Origin: an uncultured Lachnospiraceae bacterium
Lineage (GTDB): Bacteria; Bacillota; Clostridia; Lachnospirales; Lachnospiraceae
Length of the DNA: 64,000 bases
Direction of reading: 5' to 3'
NCBI GenBank assembly: GCA_949949005.1
Contig: CATLHM010000001.1
Coordinates: forward strand, 62,001 to 126,000
The notes below the pieces were generated by a model, which saw only the letters and a program-made list of their open reading frames with translations, was not told where the DNA came from and made no database searches. A program made the position numbers and the translations under genes. Shown here piece after piece: positions 29,470-39,673 of this stretch (within the stretch, counting starts at the first letter, position 1; every line of letters begins with the position of its first letter).

Positions 29470-30284
29470 ATAGAATAGCATGTTTTTTGACCTGTGGATA
29501 TACGGAAGCGGGCGCTATGCAGTTCTTTTTGAAGAAAATGAATGATAAATATGAGTACAAGCAATATTTGCCCAATAAAACAATAAAGAAAAAGGGGGAT
29601 GCCAAAAGGCTTACTCCCGAAATATCTGGTCTTACAGGTGAAGCATTATTGGAAAAGATTTATAAAATCTTGGAAAAGAATAAAGATGAAATTAGTACAT
29701 GCAAAGCAGTTTTAATTGAAGATGATTTGGATGGAAGGTTTTATGGATGGGATGATAAAAGGATTAAAGAATATAACGATGGAATAGTCGATAAAGTACA
29801 TGAAAAATTACAAAATAATGTCCCGGTCTTTATCCTATATGCATCCCCAGAAGTCGAAAGTTGGTTTATTGCTGATTGGAGTAATGGATTTCAGTATCTT
29901 TATAGCAAGAGCGGAGTGGTTACTGATATAGATCAGGGCACAAAAATTTTTTTTCTACATCATTTGAGAGACTATATAGATAAGAAAGTACTAAAGGAAT
30001 ATTCGAAAAACATAGAAGAATATGGTTGGTTTGAAGATGGATATGTAAAGTTAAGTGACCGGATTATTTGTGCTATACAAACAGAAGTAAAAGAATATAT
30101 TGGGAAATTGCAAGGAGTAAATTCAGCTTATGTGAAGCAGCTTAAAGAATCGAGAGATTTGTATTATTCAAAAAAGTTGCATGGAGATATTATGTTGAGG
30201 AATATTCAGCCAGATATTGTTGCTGAAAAATGTCGGAAATATTTTGCAGGTACATATAATGAAATAGCTTATATAAAGCAATAG
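29463..30284 (+). CDS. Putative TOPRIM/DUF4276-like partner protein of the ATPase
   Basis: LTCGYTEAGAMQFFLKKM (cf. hEGxTE), VLIEDDLDGRF (cf. TOPRIM DxD) and PEVESWFIADW (cf. FEaWLLAD of DUF4276); overlaps the ATPase gene. Confidence 0.6.
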   Translation: MVDRIACFLTCGYTEAGAMQFFLKKMNDKYEYKQYLPNKTIKKKGDAKRLTPEISGLTGEALLEKIYKILEKNKDEISTCKAVLIEDDLDGRFYGWDDKRIKEYNDGIVDKVHEKLQNNVPVFILYASPEVESWFIADWSNGFQYLYSKSGVVTDIDQGTKIFFLHHLRDYIDKKVLKEYSKNIEEYGWFEDGYVKLSDRIICAIQTEVKEYIGKLQGVNSAYVKQLKESRDLYYSKKLHGDIMLRNIQPDIVAEKCRKYFAGTYNEIAYIKQ

Positions 30285-30303
30285 CAATAAGTGGGGAAAT
30301 ATC

Positions 30304-32838
30304 ATGGTAGAACTAAATTTAAAACAAATTGTAGATAAGCTGAATATAGAATTTTCCGGTGATACCAGAAAACTTGTATTTTGGTATGATGAAAAAGGTG
30401 AATTTGCAGAGGATATTGATGGAATTGAGATTGCCAATGCAAAGGTATATAAACTGAAACAAGGGAATCAGTTTTATACTAAGTATTTCCTGGAAAAGGT
30501 GGATACCACCACAAATTATCTGATCTATGCACCTTTTCCAAAACCGCCCGTATCTGAAAATCATCTGGAGGATACGCTTGCTTATTCTAAAAGATTTTAT
30601 GCTGACCGGGCTTCGCTTTTATCAGTTGATTTAGGTATAGAAGAAAAGTATAAACCTATCATTGAAAAGCATATTAAATTCTTTGCAAATAAAGAAAGAA
30701 CCCAGCGTTTCTATGATTTGGAGATAGAGAATTTCAATGAGGAAAATATTCTTATTGGACTGATGAGCGCTGTTTGTAGGACACGTACTTGCTCCTTTGA
30801 TGAAGTGATCCGGGTGCTGCTTACGGATGACAGTTTAGAGGGCAACAAGTTTATTGCAGATTTTGGCAAATTTAATTTGCTGGAATCATTTTGGAAATAT
30901 GTAGAGCAGCAATTTGGCTATTCATCCCCTGCACCGACATTGGAAAAGTTTGTGATTTCCATGTTTGTGACTTATGCAGCCCGATCTATTAGCGCAGAAC
31001 TTCCAAAAGGATGGAAAGGATTTGTTTCTTATAAATCCGGAAATATCATTGTATTCATGGATAACCTGATGAATCATGTGCTATACCGAGATAGATATGA
31101 TGAACTGTCGGCTTATGTGGCAGGGGTATTGGATGTAGGAAAGATACTTTCGGCATATGAGCCGGAAAGTCTGGTTGAATGTGATTCCTTTGCAGAAATT
31201 GACATCATCTTAATACGTTGGATCAAAGAGAGACTGCTTGCAGAAGATCTGATTGCCAAACTGGATAATAAAGATCTGTGTGAAATCTGCGAGATGCGAT
31301 CCAAAATGCACTTTGGAAGAAAGTACGCAAAGGTCTACCAGATGTTTAGTAATGCGTATTTTTTAATTTGGCAGGCAAGTTATGAGCCGTTAGATGGATT
31401 CAAGAAGATGATTGACCATTATATGGCAAGTGACTGCGAGATAGATTGCAGCTACAGGAAGTTCTATACGGATTATGATGAATTAGAGGACACATTCGGT
31501 TTAGAAGAACTTCGTGAGCTTGTGGAAAATATTTATACAAATGAATATCTTGGAAAACTGTTACCTAAATGGAATGAAGGATTGCAGGAACGGGATGCGC
31601 TTACTGTGATTCCGTTACAGAGAGATTTCTTTCGTAAATATGTGTGCGCTAATAAAGAACGTACAGTAGTAATCATTTCAGATGGGATGCGCTTTGAGGT
31701 CGGATGCGAGTTGTATAGGCGGATGCAGGACAACCCTAAATGTAAGGATTCCTTATCTATTAAACCAATGCTCAGTGTATTTCCATCCTATACAAGGCTT
31801 GGCATGGAGGCATTATTGCCACATAAGACCTTAGAGCTGACAGATGATTTTAAAGAGCTTGTGGATGGAAAGTATGCAGTTGATACATCAACAAGGCAGG
31901 CAGTATTACAGTCCTATGTACCTGAAAGCCGTTGCGTAAACTATAGTTACATTAAAAACCTTAAGGGTATGGAACTCAGAGAAATCTTTACATCAAAGCA
32001 GGTAGTCTATATTTATCACGACCAGATTGATCATACAGGAGAGAACACAGAGGATGAAGTATTCCGGGCTTGTACAAAAGCAGTTAATGAGATTTCAGAA
32101 CTGATCCAGAGAATTGCAAACAGTGCAAACACCTACCGATTTATTGTGACATCTGATCACGGATTTATTTATAAGAGAGATCCAGTGCAGCAAAGCGATA
32201 AGATCAGTACAGCAGAAGAACCGGGCAAATTAAAAAAGCGCAGGTACATTGTTGCAAAGGAGCCGGTAGTAGATGATGGCGTATTAAGTATTGGTTTGGG
32301 ATATATGCTTGGCAATGAGGACGATAAGATTATATCTTACTCTTGCAGCACAAGTGTATTTTCTGCAAAAGGTAATAGCGGACTTAACTATGTACATGGC
32401 GGTTCGTCCCCACAGGAAATGTTGGTTCCGGTAATTGATATTAAGATGGATAAGGGGGCGGTGGAAACACGTACCGTTCAAATTATGCTTGTGAGCCTGA
32501 TACAGAAAATAACGAATCTGATTACGACACTTGATTTTATTCAGTCAGAACCGGTCAGTGATGTGGTAAAGGGTACGATATATAAGTTATATTTTCTGTC
32601 AGAAGATAGTGGAAAGATTTCCACCGAAAAGATTTCCAACGAAAATATCTATGTGGCAGATAGGAGAGAGGAAAATGTGCAGAAAAGATTGTTCCGTATG
32701 CGCTTTACGTTTAAGAACAAGAAGTATGATAAGAGCAAAAAGTATTATCTGGTAGCTTATGATGAAAATAATGGTGTGGAAGCGTTCCGACACGAAGTTA
32801 TCATGGATGTGGCTTTTGTATGTGATTTTGTATTTTAG
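30304..32838 (+). CDS. pglZ: BREX alkaline-phosphatase-superfamily protein PglZ
   Basis: VVIISDGMRFEVGCELYRRM, VYIYHDQIDHTGE, FIVTSDHGFIYKR motifs; 844 aa. Confidence 0.95.
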   Translation: MVELNLKQIVDKLNIEFSGDTRKLVFWYDEKGEFAEDIDGIEIANAKVYKLKQGNQFYTKYFLEKVDTTTNYLIYAPFPKPPVSENHLEDTLAYSKRFYADRASLLSVDLGIEEKYKPIIEKHIKFFANKERTQRFYDLEIENFNEENILIGLMSAVCRTRTCSFDEVIRVLLTDDSLEGNKFIADFGKFNLLESFWKYVEQQFGYSSPAPTLEKFVISMFVTYAARSISAELPKGWKGFVSYKSGNIIVFMDNLMNHVLYRDRYDELSAYVAGVLDVGKILSAYEPESLVECDSFAEIDIILIRWIKERLLAEDLIAKLDNKDLCEICEMRSKMHFGRKYAKVYQMFSNAYFLIWQASYEPLDGFKKMIDHYMASDCEIDCSYRKFYTDYDELEDTFGLEELRELVENIYTNEYLGKLLPKWNEGLQERDALTVIPLQRDFFRKYVCANKERTVVIISDGMRFEVGCELYRRMQDNPKCKDSLSIKPMLSVFPSYTRLGMEALLPHKTLELTDDFKELVDGKYAVDTSTRQAVLQSYVPESRCVNYSYIKNLKGMELREIFTSKQVVYIYHDQIDHTGENTEDEVFRACTKAVNEISELIQRIANSANTYRFIVTSDHGFIYKRDPVQQSDKISTAEEPGKLKKRRYIVAKEPVVDDGVLSIGLGYMLGNEDDKIISYSCSTSVFSAKGNSGLNYVHGGSSPQEMLVPVIDIKMDKGAVETRTVQIMLVSLIQKITNLITTLDFIQSEPVSDVVKGTIYKLYFLSEDSGKISTEKISNENIYVADRREENVQKRLFRMRFTFKNKKYDKSKKYYLVAYDENNGVEAFRHEVIMDVAFVCDFVF

Positions 32839-32931
32839 ATAAAGGCAGTAAACATAAGTTGCTGAAATGGTGATTAAAAACAGAAAACCGTAGGGATAGC
32901 GGTATTCATCAAAAAAGGAAAGGAGACAAAA

Positions 32932-35334
32932 ATGAAAGCTCATTTAAAAATGGAAACACACCCTCTGGCAAAGCCTGAAAATATCATCCAGGGGGAGAAC
33001 TATCGGATTACTCTGCTGACGCCCAGCATGGTGCGCCTGGAATACAGCCTGGAGGGGCATTTTACCGACGAGGCCACCCAGAGTATTTTAAACCGGGATT
33101 TCCCCAAAGTGGATTTTACATACAGGGATACGGAGGACGGGCTGGAAATCCGCACGGATTATTTTCAGCTCAATTATGATAAAAAAGAATTTTCCTCTAA
33201 GGGACTCTCCTGCCTCGCCCTGAAGGTGGAGGCGGAGGGCGCTTCCGGGTGGAACCGGACGCCCTGGCGTTACGGGGAAAAGGTGCCGACGTTAAAAGGA
33301 ACCACAAGGACGCTGGACACTGTGGACGGAGCCTGCGAGCTGGACGAGGGGCTACTGTCCGTATTTCAGGGCGTTGCCTGTGTGGATGACTCCAAATCCC
33401 TGCTCCTTGGAGAGGACGGATGGGTATCTCCCAGAAAAGGGGCAGGAAAGGACATTTATCTCTTTGCTTACGGCTTCCGTTACCGGGAGGCGCTGAAAGA
33501 TTTTTATTACTTGTGCGGCAAAACCCCCATGCTGCCTAGGTTTGTCCTTGGAAACTGGTGGAGCAGGTATTATAAATATACGGAAGACTCCTATATGGAG
33601 CTGATGGAGCGTTTTGACCGGGAGGGGATTCCCTTTACGGTGGCGGTGATCGACATGGACTGGCATCTGGTGGATATTGACCCCAAGTACGGAAGCGGGT
33701 GGACAGGGTATACCTGGAACAGGGAAATGTTCCCGGATCCGGCGCGCTTTTTGAAGAAGCTCCACGACAGGGCCATGCACACCACGCTGAATGTCCATCC
33801 GGCAGACGGAGTGAGGGCTTTTGAGGACTGTTATCCCCAGGTGGCACAGGCTATGGGGGTAGACCAGGAAAAGGAAGAACCGGTGAATTTTGATATTGCG
33901 GATCCGAAATTCCTGGAGGTTTATTTCGAGAAGATTCATCATCCCATGGAGGATGAGGGCGTGGACTTCTGGTGGCTGGATTGGCAGCAGGGAACCAACA
34001 CCAAGGTGGAGGGGCTTGACCCACTCTGGATGTTAAATCACTATCACTTTTTGGACAGTGCCAGGAACGGAAAGCGTCCTATGACCTTTTCCCGTTACGC
34101 AGGGGTGGGCTCCCACCGTTATCCCGTAGGTTTTTCGGGAGACACGGTGATTTCCTGGGAGAGCCTTGCCTTCCAGCCTTATTTTACCAACACGGCCTCC
34201 AACATCGGTTACGGCTGGTGGAGCCATGATATTGGCGGGCATATGCAGGGAACCAGAGACGACGAGCTGGAAGCGAGATGGTATCAGTATGGGGTCTTCG
34301 CACCCATCAACCGTCTTCACAGCACACAGAACGAGTATATCGTGAAGGAGCCTTGGAGATTCAAAAAAGAGGTCTGCGAAACCATGAAGGAGTTCTTAAG
34401 ACTCCGCCACAGGATGGTGCCCTATCTTTACACCATGAATTATCGGGCATGGAAAGAGGATCTTCCCATCTGCCAGCCGCTGTATTATGAATACCCCGGA
34501 AAGCGGGAGGCTTATCTCTGCAAAAACCAGTATTTCTTCGGTTCTGAGCTGATGGTGGCGCCCATCACCACCCCCAGTGTTCCACGGCTCAATATGGCAC
34601 AGGTAAAGGCCTACCTCCCGAAAGGATTATGGTTTGACCTCTTTACGGATCTTGCCTATGAGGGGGACAGAAGCCTGTGCATGTATCGGGCCATTGACAA
34701 GATTCCGGTACTGGCAAAGGCAGGGGCAATCCTTCCTATGACGGAGCAGTTCGGGGCCGGTGAGGCGGTTTCCAACCCGAGGGAGCTTGCCATACAGGTC
34801 TATCCCGGTGCGGATAACACCTTTACCTTATATGAGGATGATAATGTATCAACGGAATATGAAAAGGGCGTATGCGCCAAAACGAAGATGAGGCTGGACT
34901 GGAGCGGCAGACGGTTTGTCATTGAGCCGGTGGAGGGAGATACCTCCCTGATTCCCGGTGAGCGCAGATTTAAGGTGGTGTTCCACAAGATCAGCGCCGA
35001 GACCGTGACGGTTACGATTGGCGGCGCCTTGCAGCCTGTGGATGCGAAATGGTGTGGAAGTACCCTCACGGTGACTCTGCCCCTGGTAACGCCTAGGGAT
35101 CAGGTGGAAATCCTTTTTGAGGACGGAATCAGGATCGCGGATAATCCGGTGGAAGAGATGGTTGCCGAGATTTTGAACCGGGCGGAAATCCAGTTCGAGC
35201 AAAAGGACAGGATCGACGAGATTGTTCGCAGAGACAAAAATCGTCCCGCCGCCCTGTTTGGCGAACTGCAGGCCCTGGGCGTGTCAGGAGAGCTCTGCGG
35301 AGCCATTATGGAAATCACAGGGGCTCAGGAATAA
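32932..35334 (+). CDS. GH31 alpha-glucosidase/alpha-xylosidase
   Basis: VIDMDWHLVDIDPKYGSGWTGYTWNREMFPDP, FWWLDWQQG, FSRYAGVGSHRYPVGFSGDT, YGWWSHDIGGH. Confidence 0.96.
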   Translation: MKAHLKMETHPLAKPENIIQGENYRITLLTPSMVRLEYSLEGHFTDEATQSILNRDFPKVDFTYRDTEDGLEIRTDYFQLNYDKKEFSSKGLSCLALKVEAEGASGWNRTPWRYGEKVPTLKGTTRTLDTVDGACELDEGLLSVFQGVACVDDSKSLLLGEDGWVSPRKGAGKDIYLFAYGFRYREALKDFYYLCGKTPMLPRFVLGNWWSRYYKYTEDSYMELMERFDREGIPFTVAVIDMDWHLVDIDPKYGSGWTGYTWNREMFPDPARFLKKLHDRAMHTTLNVHPADGVRAFEDCYPQVAQAMGVDQEKEEPVNFDIADPKFLEVYFEKIHHPMEDEGVDFWWLDWQQGTNTKVEGLDPLWMLNHYHFLDSARNGKRPMTFSRYAGVGSHRYPVGFSGDTVISWESLAFQPYFTNTASNIGYGWWSHDIGGHMQGTRDDELEARWYQYGVFAPINRLHSTQNEYIVKEPWRFKKEVCETMKEFLRLRHRMVPYLYTMNYRAWKEDLPICQPLYYEYPGKREAYLCKNQYFFGSELMVAPITTPSVPRLNMAQVKAYLPKGLWFDLFTDLAYEGDRSLCMYRAIDKIPVLAKAGAILPMTEQFGAGEAVSNPRELAIQVYPGADNTFTLYEDDNVSTEYEKGVCAKTKMRLDWSGRRFVIEPVEGDTSLIPGERRFKVVFHKISAETVTVTIGGALQPVDAKWCGSTLTVTLPLVTPRDQVEILFEDGIRIADNPVEEMVAEILNRAEIQFEQKDRIDEIVRRDKNRPAALFGELQALGVSGELCGAIMEITGAQE

Positions 35335-35364
35335 GAAGTTTGTAAGTTTGGATGGAACAGACCC

Positions 35365-36009
35365 ATGGAATATATGCTTTTTGTGTTGGATATGATCGGA
35401 ACAGTGGCCTTCGCTCTGTCGGGGGCCATGACGGCCATCAAGAAAAAAATGGACATTCTTGGCGTGGTGATTCTTGGAATGGTGACGGCTGTAGGCGGGG
35501 GAATGATCAGGGACATCGTCCTTGGCATTCTGCCGCCTGTGGCGTTTCGGGAGCCGGTCTATGCCCTGAGCGCCATTGTGACCTCCGCCCTTATTTTTGT
35601 CATCATATTTTTTCATGTGCGGGGTTATCAGGAGATTTCCGGGGCGCACTTCCAGTTGATTCTGATGGCCGCGGACACCCTGGGGCTGGCGGTCTTTACC
35701 GTGGCAGGGGTGCGGGCGGCCTTTGACAATCACATGGGGATTAACTATTTCCTCCCGGTTTTTCTGGGGACTATTACAGGAGTGGGGGGCGGCCTTTTGC
35801 GGGACATGATGGCCGGTGACCGGCCTTATATCTTTGTCAAGCATGTGTACGCCAGCGCCTGTATTCTGGGGGCTTTTGTCTGCGCGTTTTTCTGGAACCG
35901 GATCGGGGAAGAGCCCGCCATGCTTGCGGGGGCCCTGTGCGTGATTGTTATGCGGTTTCTGGCAATCAGGTTTAAGTGGAATCTGCCCAGGATTGAGAAT
36001 TTTCTTTAA
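35365..36009 (+). CDS. TRIC/UPF0126-type membrane protein (YicG-like)
   Basis: AFALSGAMTAIKKKMDILGVVILGMVTAVGGGMIRDIVLG and repeat GTITGVGGGLLRDMMAGDRP. Confidence 0.94.
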   Translation: MEYMLFVLDMIGTVAFALSGAMTAIKKKMDILGVVILGMVTAVGGGMIRDIVLGILPPVAFREPVYALSAIVTSALIFVIIFFHVRGYQEISGAHFQLILMAADTLGLAVFTVAGVRAAFDNHMGINYFLPVFLGTITGVGGGLLRDMMAGDRPYIFVKHVYASACILGAFVCAFFWNRIGEEPAMLAGALCVIVMRFLAIRFKWNLPRIENFL

Positions 36010-36156
36010 AAGGGCTTTTCCTTAGGACAAAGAACGGGCGGAAGAATATGCAACTATGATGCAAAAATGATGAAACTATGATGCACAAAAAAGATAAAAT
36101 AAAGAGGAGCAGAGGGAACAGGAAGGCAAAAGAGAAACGATACAGGGAGGTTATAT

Positions 36157-39100
36157 ATGGAAAGGATCAGGAGGGATGTATATAACCTTTTAACAGTGCT
36201 TTTCGTGGGAGCCATTGTGGCAGCGGGAAGCATTGTTGTTTTCAGGACTACCCTGCCAAAGGATATGCCATTGTCGGAGGACGGGTTCTACGAAATCTAT
36301 ACGGCCTATGACTATGAAAGATTCTGGCGCAAGGTGGAGAGCCAGGATTTTATTGACGGCAGGCTGATGTCGGATATTACCCTCAATGACCTTTCGGGGT
36401 ATGAAGGCTGGGAATTAAACCCGCCTGTCAACCAGAGCTTTGGGCCGGAAACCTTTGCAGGCGAATTTGACGGAAACGGCCATGTGATCTATGGCCTTTA
36501 CACCCGGGACGGCTATGGCCTGGTGAAAAAGAACAAGGGGACGATCAGTGGCCTGACGCTGAGAGATGGTCTGATTGTGGGAAAGGACGAGATGGGCGGC
36601 TTCTGCCTGGAAAATGCCGGGCTCATCCAGGACTGTGTGTTTGAGGGCAGATTGAGAACCGAGGAAGATGACCCGGGCATAGACAGCCGGATGGGAGGGA
36701 TCTGCGGTAGAAACGGCGGAAGTATCCTAAAATGCGGCTATCGAGGCACCATGACCCTGAAAGCCGGGTGGAGAAGAGGGGGCGTGCGCGCAGGTATTTG
36801 CTGTGAAAATCGCGGATTGGTGGAAGGGTGTTATAATCTGGTAAGGCAGGATTATTATCTGATGGGGGAATATAGCTACGCCATTGCCGACAGGGACGTG
36901 AAGGACTGCTTTGTGCGGCAGGAGCCCGGCTGGGGGCTGCCGGAAGATACGGCAGGCGGAATCACGGAGCTGGACGAGGAGGGCGCCTTCTATTTACCCT
37001 TTGCCATGCGAAGAGGCGTGGAAGCGCAGAGGCAGGAGGAGCCGGGATTTTCGGAATTTCCCCAATGCATCCGGCAGGGAGCCGTCATCAATGGCGGAAA
37101 AAGAGGGGAGGATGGGAACCAGGAGAGGGAGGAGGCTTCCCGTCAAAAGGAGCTCTGGGCAGGAAAAATCCGGGTGGGGGACAACCGTATCCTGGGGAAA
37201 AGAGCTCTTGCGGATGGACAGATGCAAGCCTTTGTCAGCGAGTCTTTTCAATATAAAGAGGAAAACTGGAGGGATTTGGAATTGGAGCCCGCTCAGGCGC
37301 TGGATTCTTTTTCGGAAGAAGGGGCGGAGTGTGTGTCGGCCCTGAAAATTCGGGACACAGAGCAGGGGGCAGGCATCTTTGCCTATTCCCTAAATCAGGG
37401 CGTTACAGCCGGGGAAGAATACACAGGACTTTGGGAGATATGCGGCAGGCTGCTGGAAGGGCAGGGAGCCGAGGAATGGGAACATGATACGTGGCTTCTT
37501 TTGGATGACAGATCAGGCAGGCCCCGAGGCAGTTTTATCCTGTACCGGACACAGGAGGGAAGCAGGGGTTTCTTTTTTGGTGAGGGAGGGCTGCTCTTTC
37601 AGGTGAAAGAGGAAAATCAGGCGAACGAAGAAAAGGTCATGGGCGAAGAAAATGCCATGGGCGAAGAAGCCCAGGAAAAGCTGGTTTACAGGGAGGAAAT
37701 AGAATCTCTTCGCAACAGAATCATGGAGCTTCCTCTGATTCGTGAGGGAGCGGTTTTGCAGACCGAGAGGGAAGGACTCTGGGAGGGCCTGCTTTGGAGT
37801 GTTTGGGAGGAAAGGCTGCCGGGGGACGGGATCTGCTGGCAGGATGATGAAATCAAAAATGCAGCTTACTGTGAGGCCGGGGCTTATGTGAGGGAAGTCC
37901 TTCCCATAGAAGAGATCACAGGTCTGGAAAGTCTGTGGATCTGCAATTATGGGGAGGTGAAAACCCTGGCGGATTTGCAAAATTTCCCAAAATTGAAAAG
38001 GCTGTGGGTGCAGGCCCTGGAGGTGGTGGCCTTTGACCTTACCCCAAGTATGACGCCGAGGCTGGAAGAGTTATCCATAGAGGGAGCCCTTTTCAGCGGG
38101 AAAGAGAGGGAAGCCTTAAGCCAGTTTAAGGAGCTTAAAAATTTAAGGCTTGCGGACTGCGGGCTTGAGGATTTGGCCTTTTTGGAGGGGATGACGGAGC
38201 TGACAGAGCTTTCCCTGGAGGGAAACCATGTCAAAGAAATCTCCTCCATAGGGAAGCTGGAAAAATTGAAGGCGCTTTCCCTGAGAGAAAATGAGGTGGA
38301 GGATATTGTCCCGCTAACCGGCCTCACACAGCTTAGGGAGCTTGACCTTGGAGAGAATGGGATTGGGGATATTACGGCCCTGGGAGAGCTTACCGGGCTT
38401 GGCAAGCTCAGGCTGGATCATAATCAAATTCGGGATATCAGCCCTCTTGCAGGGATGAAGAAAATGGGGGAATTAAGGCTTCATGGGAATCTGATCGGGG
38501 ATTTTGCACCTCTTCTTCCGATGAAAGAGCTTCATACGCTGTCGGTGGAGGATAATCTGAGCCAGAATATTGGGGAAGCCGTGTTTACGCCCATGCTCAC
38601 CGGAGGAAGGTATCACAGCATGAATGCGGAAGAACTCAGGAAGGCCCAGGCTTATCTTGACCGGTTTTATCCGGAGGAAGACATAATGGCTTCAGAGCTT
38701 GCAGAGGGTGATTTAAACGGGGATGGCATCGCGGATGTAGCGGTTACAGGAGTTCTCAGGGGAGAGGAAGATTGGAGGAGGGAGCGGAATATTTATCTTT
38801 TCCTGGGACGCAGGGACGGGGGACTTGGGCCCATAACGCCCCTGGAAACTGCGGGTATTTATGGGGAAGAGGGCTATGGGGATTTCTATCAGGGAATGCT
38901 TATTGCGGGAGAAAGGCTTGTGGTCTGTCTTGGCGGTTATGAATGCGACTTCTGGTGGAACCGAAAGGAAACCTATTGCTACCGAGATGGCAGACTCGTA
39001 GAGGACTGGTGTGTGGATAACGAGTGGTTTGGAGGTAAGGAAAACGGATTTACCCTTTATCACAGGGAAAAGGGGATATATGAAGATTATGTGATTGCCA

Positions 39101-39639
39101 GGGACGGGCAGGGGTATGAGAAGATCCTGCTGATATCGGAGGAAAATTCCCGGCAAAAGAGGGATGGAGGAAAACTAGAGGAAATTTTGGATGAGGGATT
39201 GGGGGAAATCGAAAGGAAAGCGGGATATGAGCTGCCGGAGGTCTATGCCGGTAATCTGGGGGCGGCGGTGGCATGGGATGAGAATTCCGAATATGTGATA
39301 CGTAACTATCCGGTGAAGACTTCTCCCGTCCAGGCCCTTGGCCAGGCAGCGGAGGAATTACTGGAAGATGCCCTGGCGCTGCCTGTGACCTGCTACACCT
39401 CAGCGGAGATTAAGGAGAACCGCGACCGGCTGGCGGGAGTGGAGCTGCCCCGGGAATTTTATATGGGATGGATGGGGGAATATCCGGCGATCCTGTCCTA
39501 CGATTCCTGCAACCACTCAGAGGATGGAGGCTATGTCCACTGCTTCGCCCTGCGAAAGTGCAACGAAAAACATTCCAACTGGATATGGGGCGGGATGATA
39601 TATTTTTATGAAGACACGGGTAAAATGGTAATAGAGTGA
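36157..39639 (+). CDS. Large surface/secreted protein: N-terminal TM, beta-helix-like repeats, leucine-rich repeats
   Basis: LRRs (LTELSLEGNHVKEISSIGKLEKLKALSLRENEVEDIVPLTGLTQLRELDLGENGIGDITAL...) and GGICGRNGGSILKCGYRG-type repeats. Confidence 0.88.
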   Translation: MERIRRDVYNLLTVLFVGAIVAAGSIVVFRTTLPKDMPLSEDGFYEIYTAYDYERFWRKVESQDFIDGRLMSDITLNDLSGYEGWELNPPVNQSFGPETFAGEFDGNGHVIYGLYTRDGYGLVKKNKGTISGLTLRDGLIVGKDEMGGFCLENAGLIQDCVFEGRLRTEEDDPGIDSRMGGICGRNGGSILKCGYRGTMTLKAGWRRGGVRAGICCENRGLVEGCYNLVRQDYYLMGEYSYAIADRDVKDCFVRQEPGWGLPEDTAGGITELDEEGAFYLPFAMRRGVEAQRQEEPGFSEFPQCIRQGAVINGGKRGEDGNQEREEASRQKELWAGKIRVGDNRILGKRALADGQMQAFVSESFQYKEENWRDLELEPAQALDSFSEEGAECVSALKIRDTEQGAGIFAYSLNQGVTAGEEYTGLWEICGRLLEGQGAEEWEHDTWLLLDDRSGRPRGSFILYRTQEGSRGFFFGEGGLLFQVKEENQANEEKVMGEENAMGEEAQEKLVYREEIESLRNRIMELPLIREGAVLQTEREGLWEGLLWSVWEERLPGDGICWQDDEIKNAAYCEAGAYVREVLPIEEITGLESLWICNYGEVKTLADLQNFPKLKRLWVQALEVVAFDLTPSMTPRLEELSIEGALFSGKEREALSQFKELKNLRLADCGLEDLAFLEGMTELTELSLEGNHVKEISSIGKLEKLKALSLRENEVEDIVPLTGLTQLRELDLGENGIGDITALGELTGLGKLRLDHNQIRDISPLAGMKKMGELRLHGNLIGDFAPLLPMKELHTLSVEDNLSQNIGEAVFTPMLTGGRYHSMNAEELRKAQAYLDRFYPEEDIMASELAEGDLNGDGIADVAVTGVLRGEEDWRRERNIYLFLGRRDGGLGPITPLETAGIYGEEGYGDFYQGMLIAGERLVVCLGGYECDFWWNRKETYCYRDGRLVEDWCVDNEWFGGKENGFTLYHREKGIYEDYVIARDGQGYEKILLISEENSRQKRDGGKLEEILDEGLGEIERKAGYELPEVYAGNLGAAVAWDENSEYVIRNYPVKTSPVQALGQAAEELLEDALALPVTCYTSAEIKENRDRLAGVELPREFYMGWMGEYPAILSYDSCNHSEDGGYVHCFALRKCNEKHSNWIWGGMIYFYEDTGKMVIE

Positions 39640-39673
39640 AAGTACAGAAAAAGAGGATTGGAAAGGAAAAACA

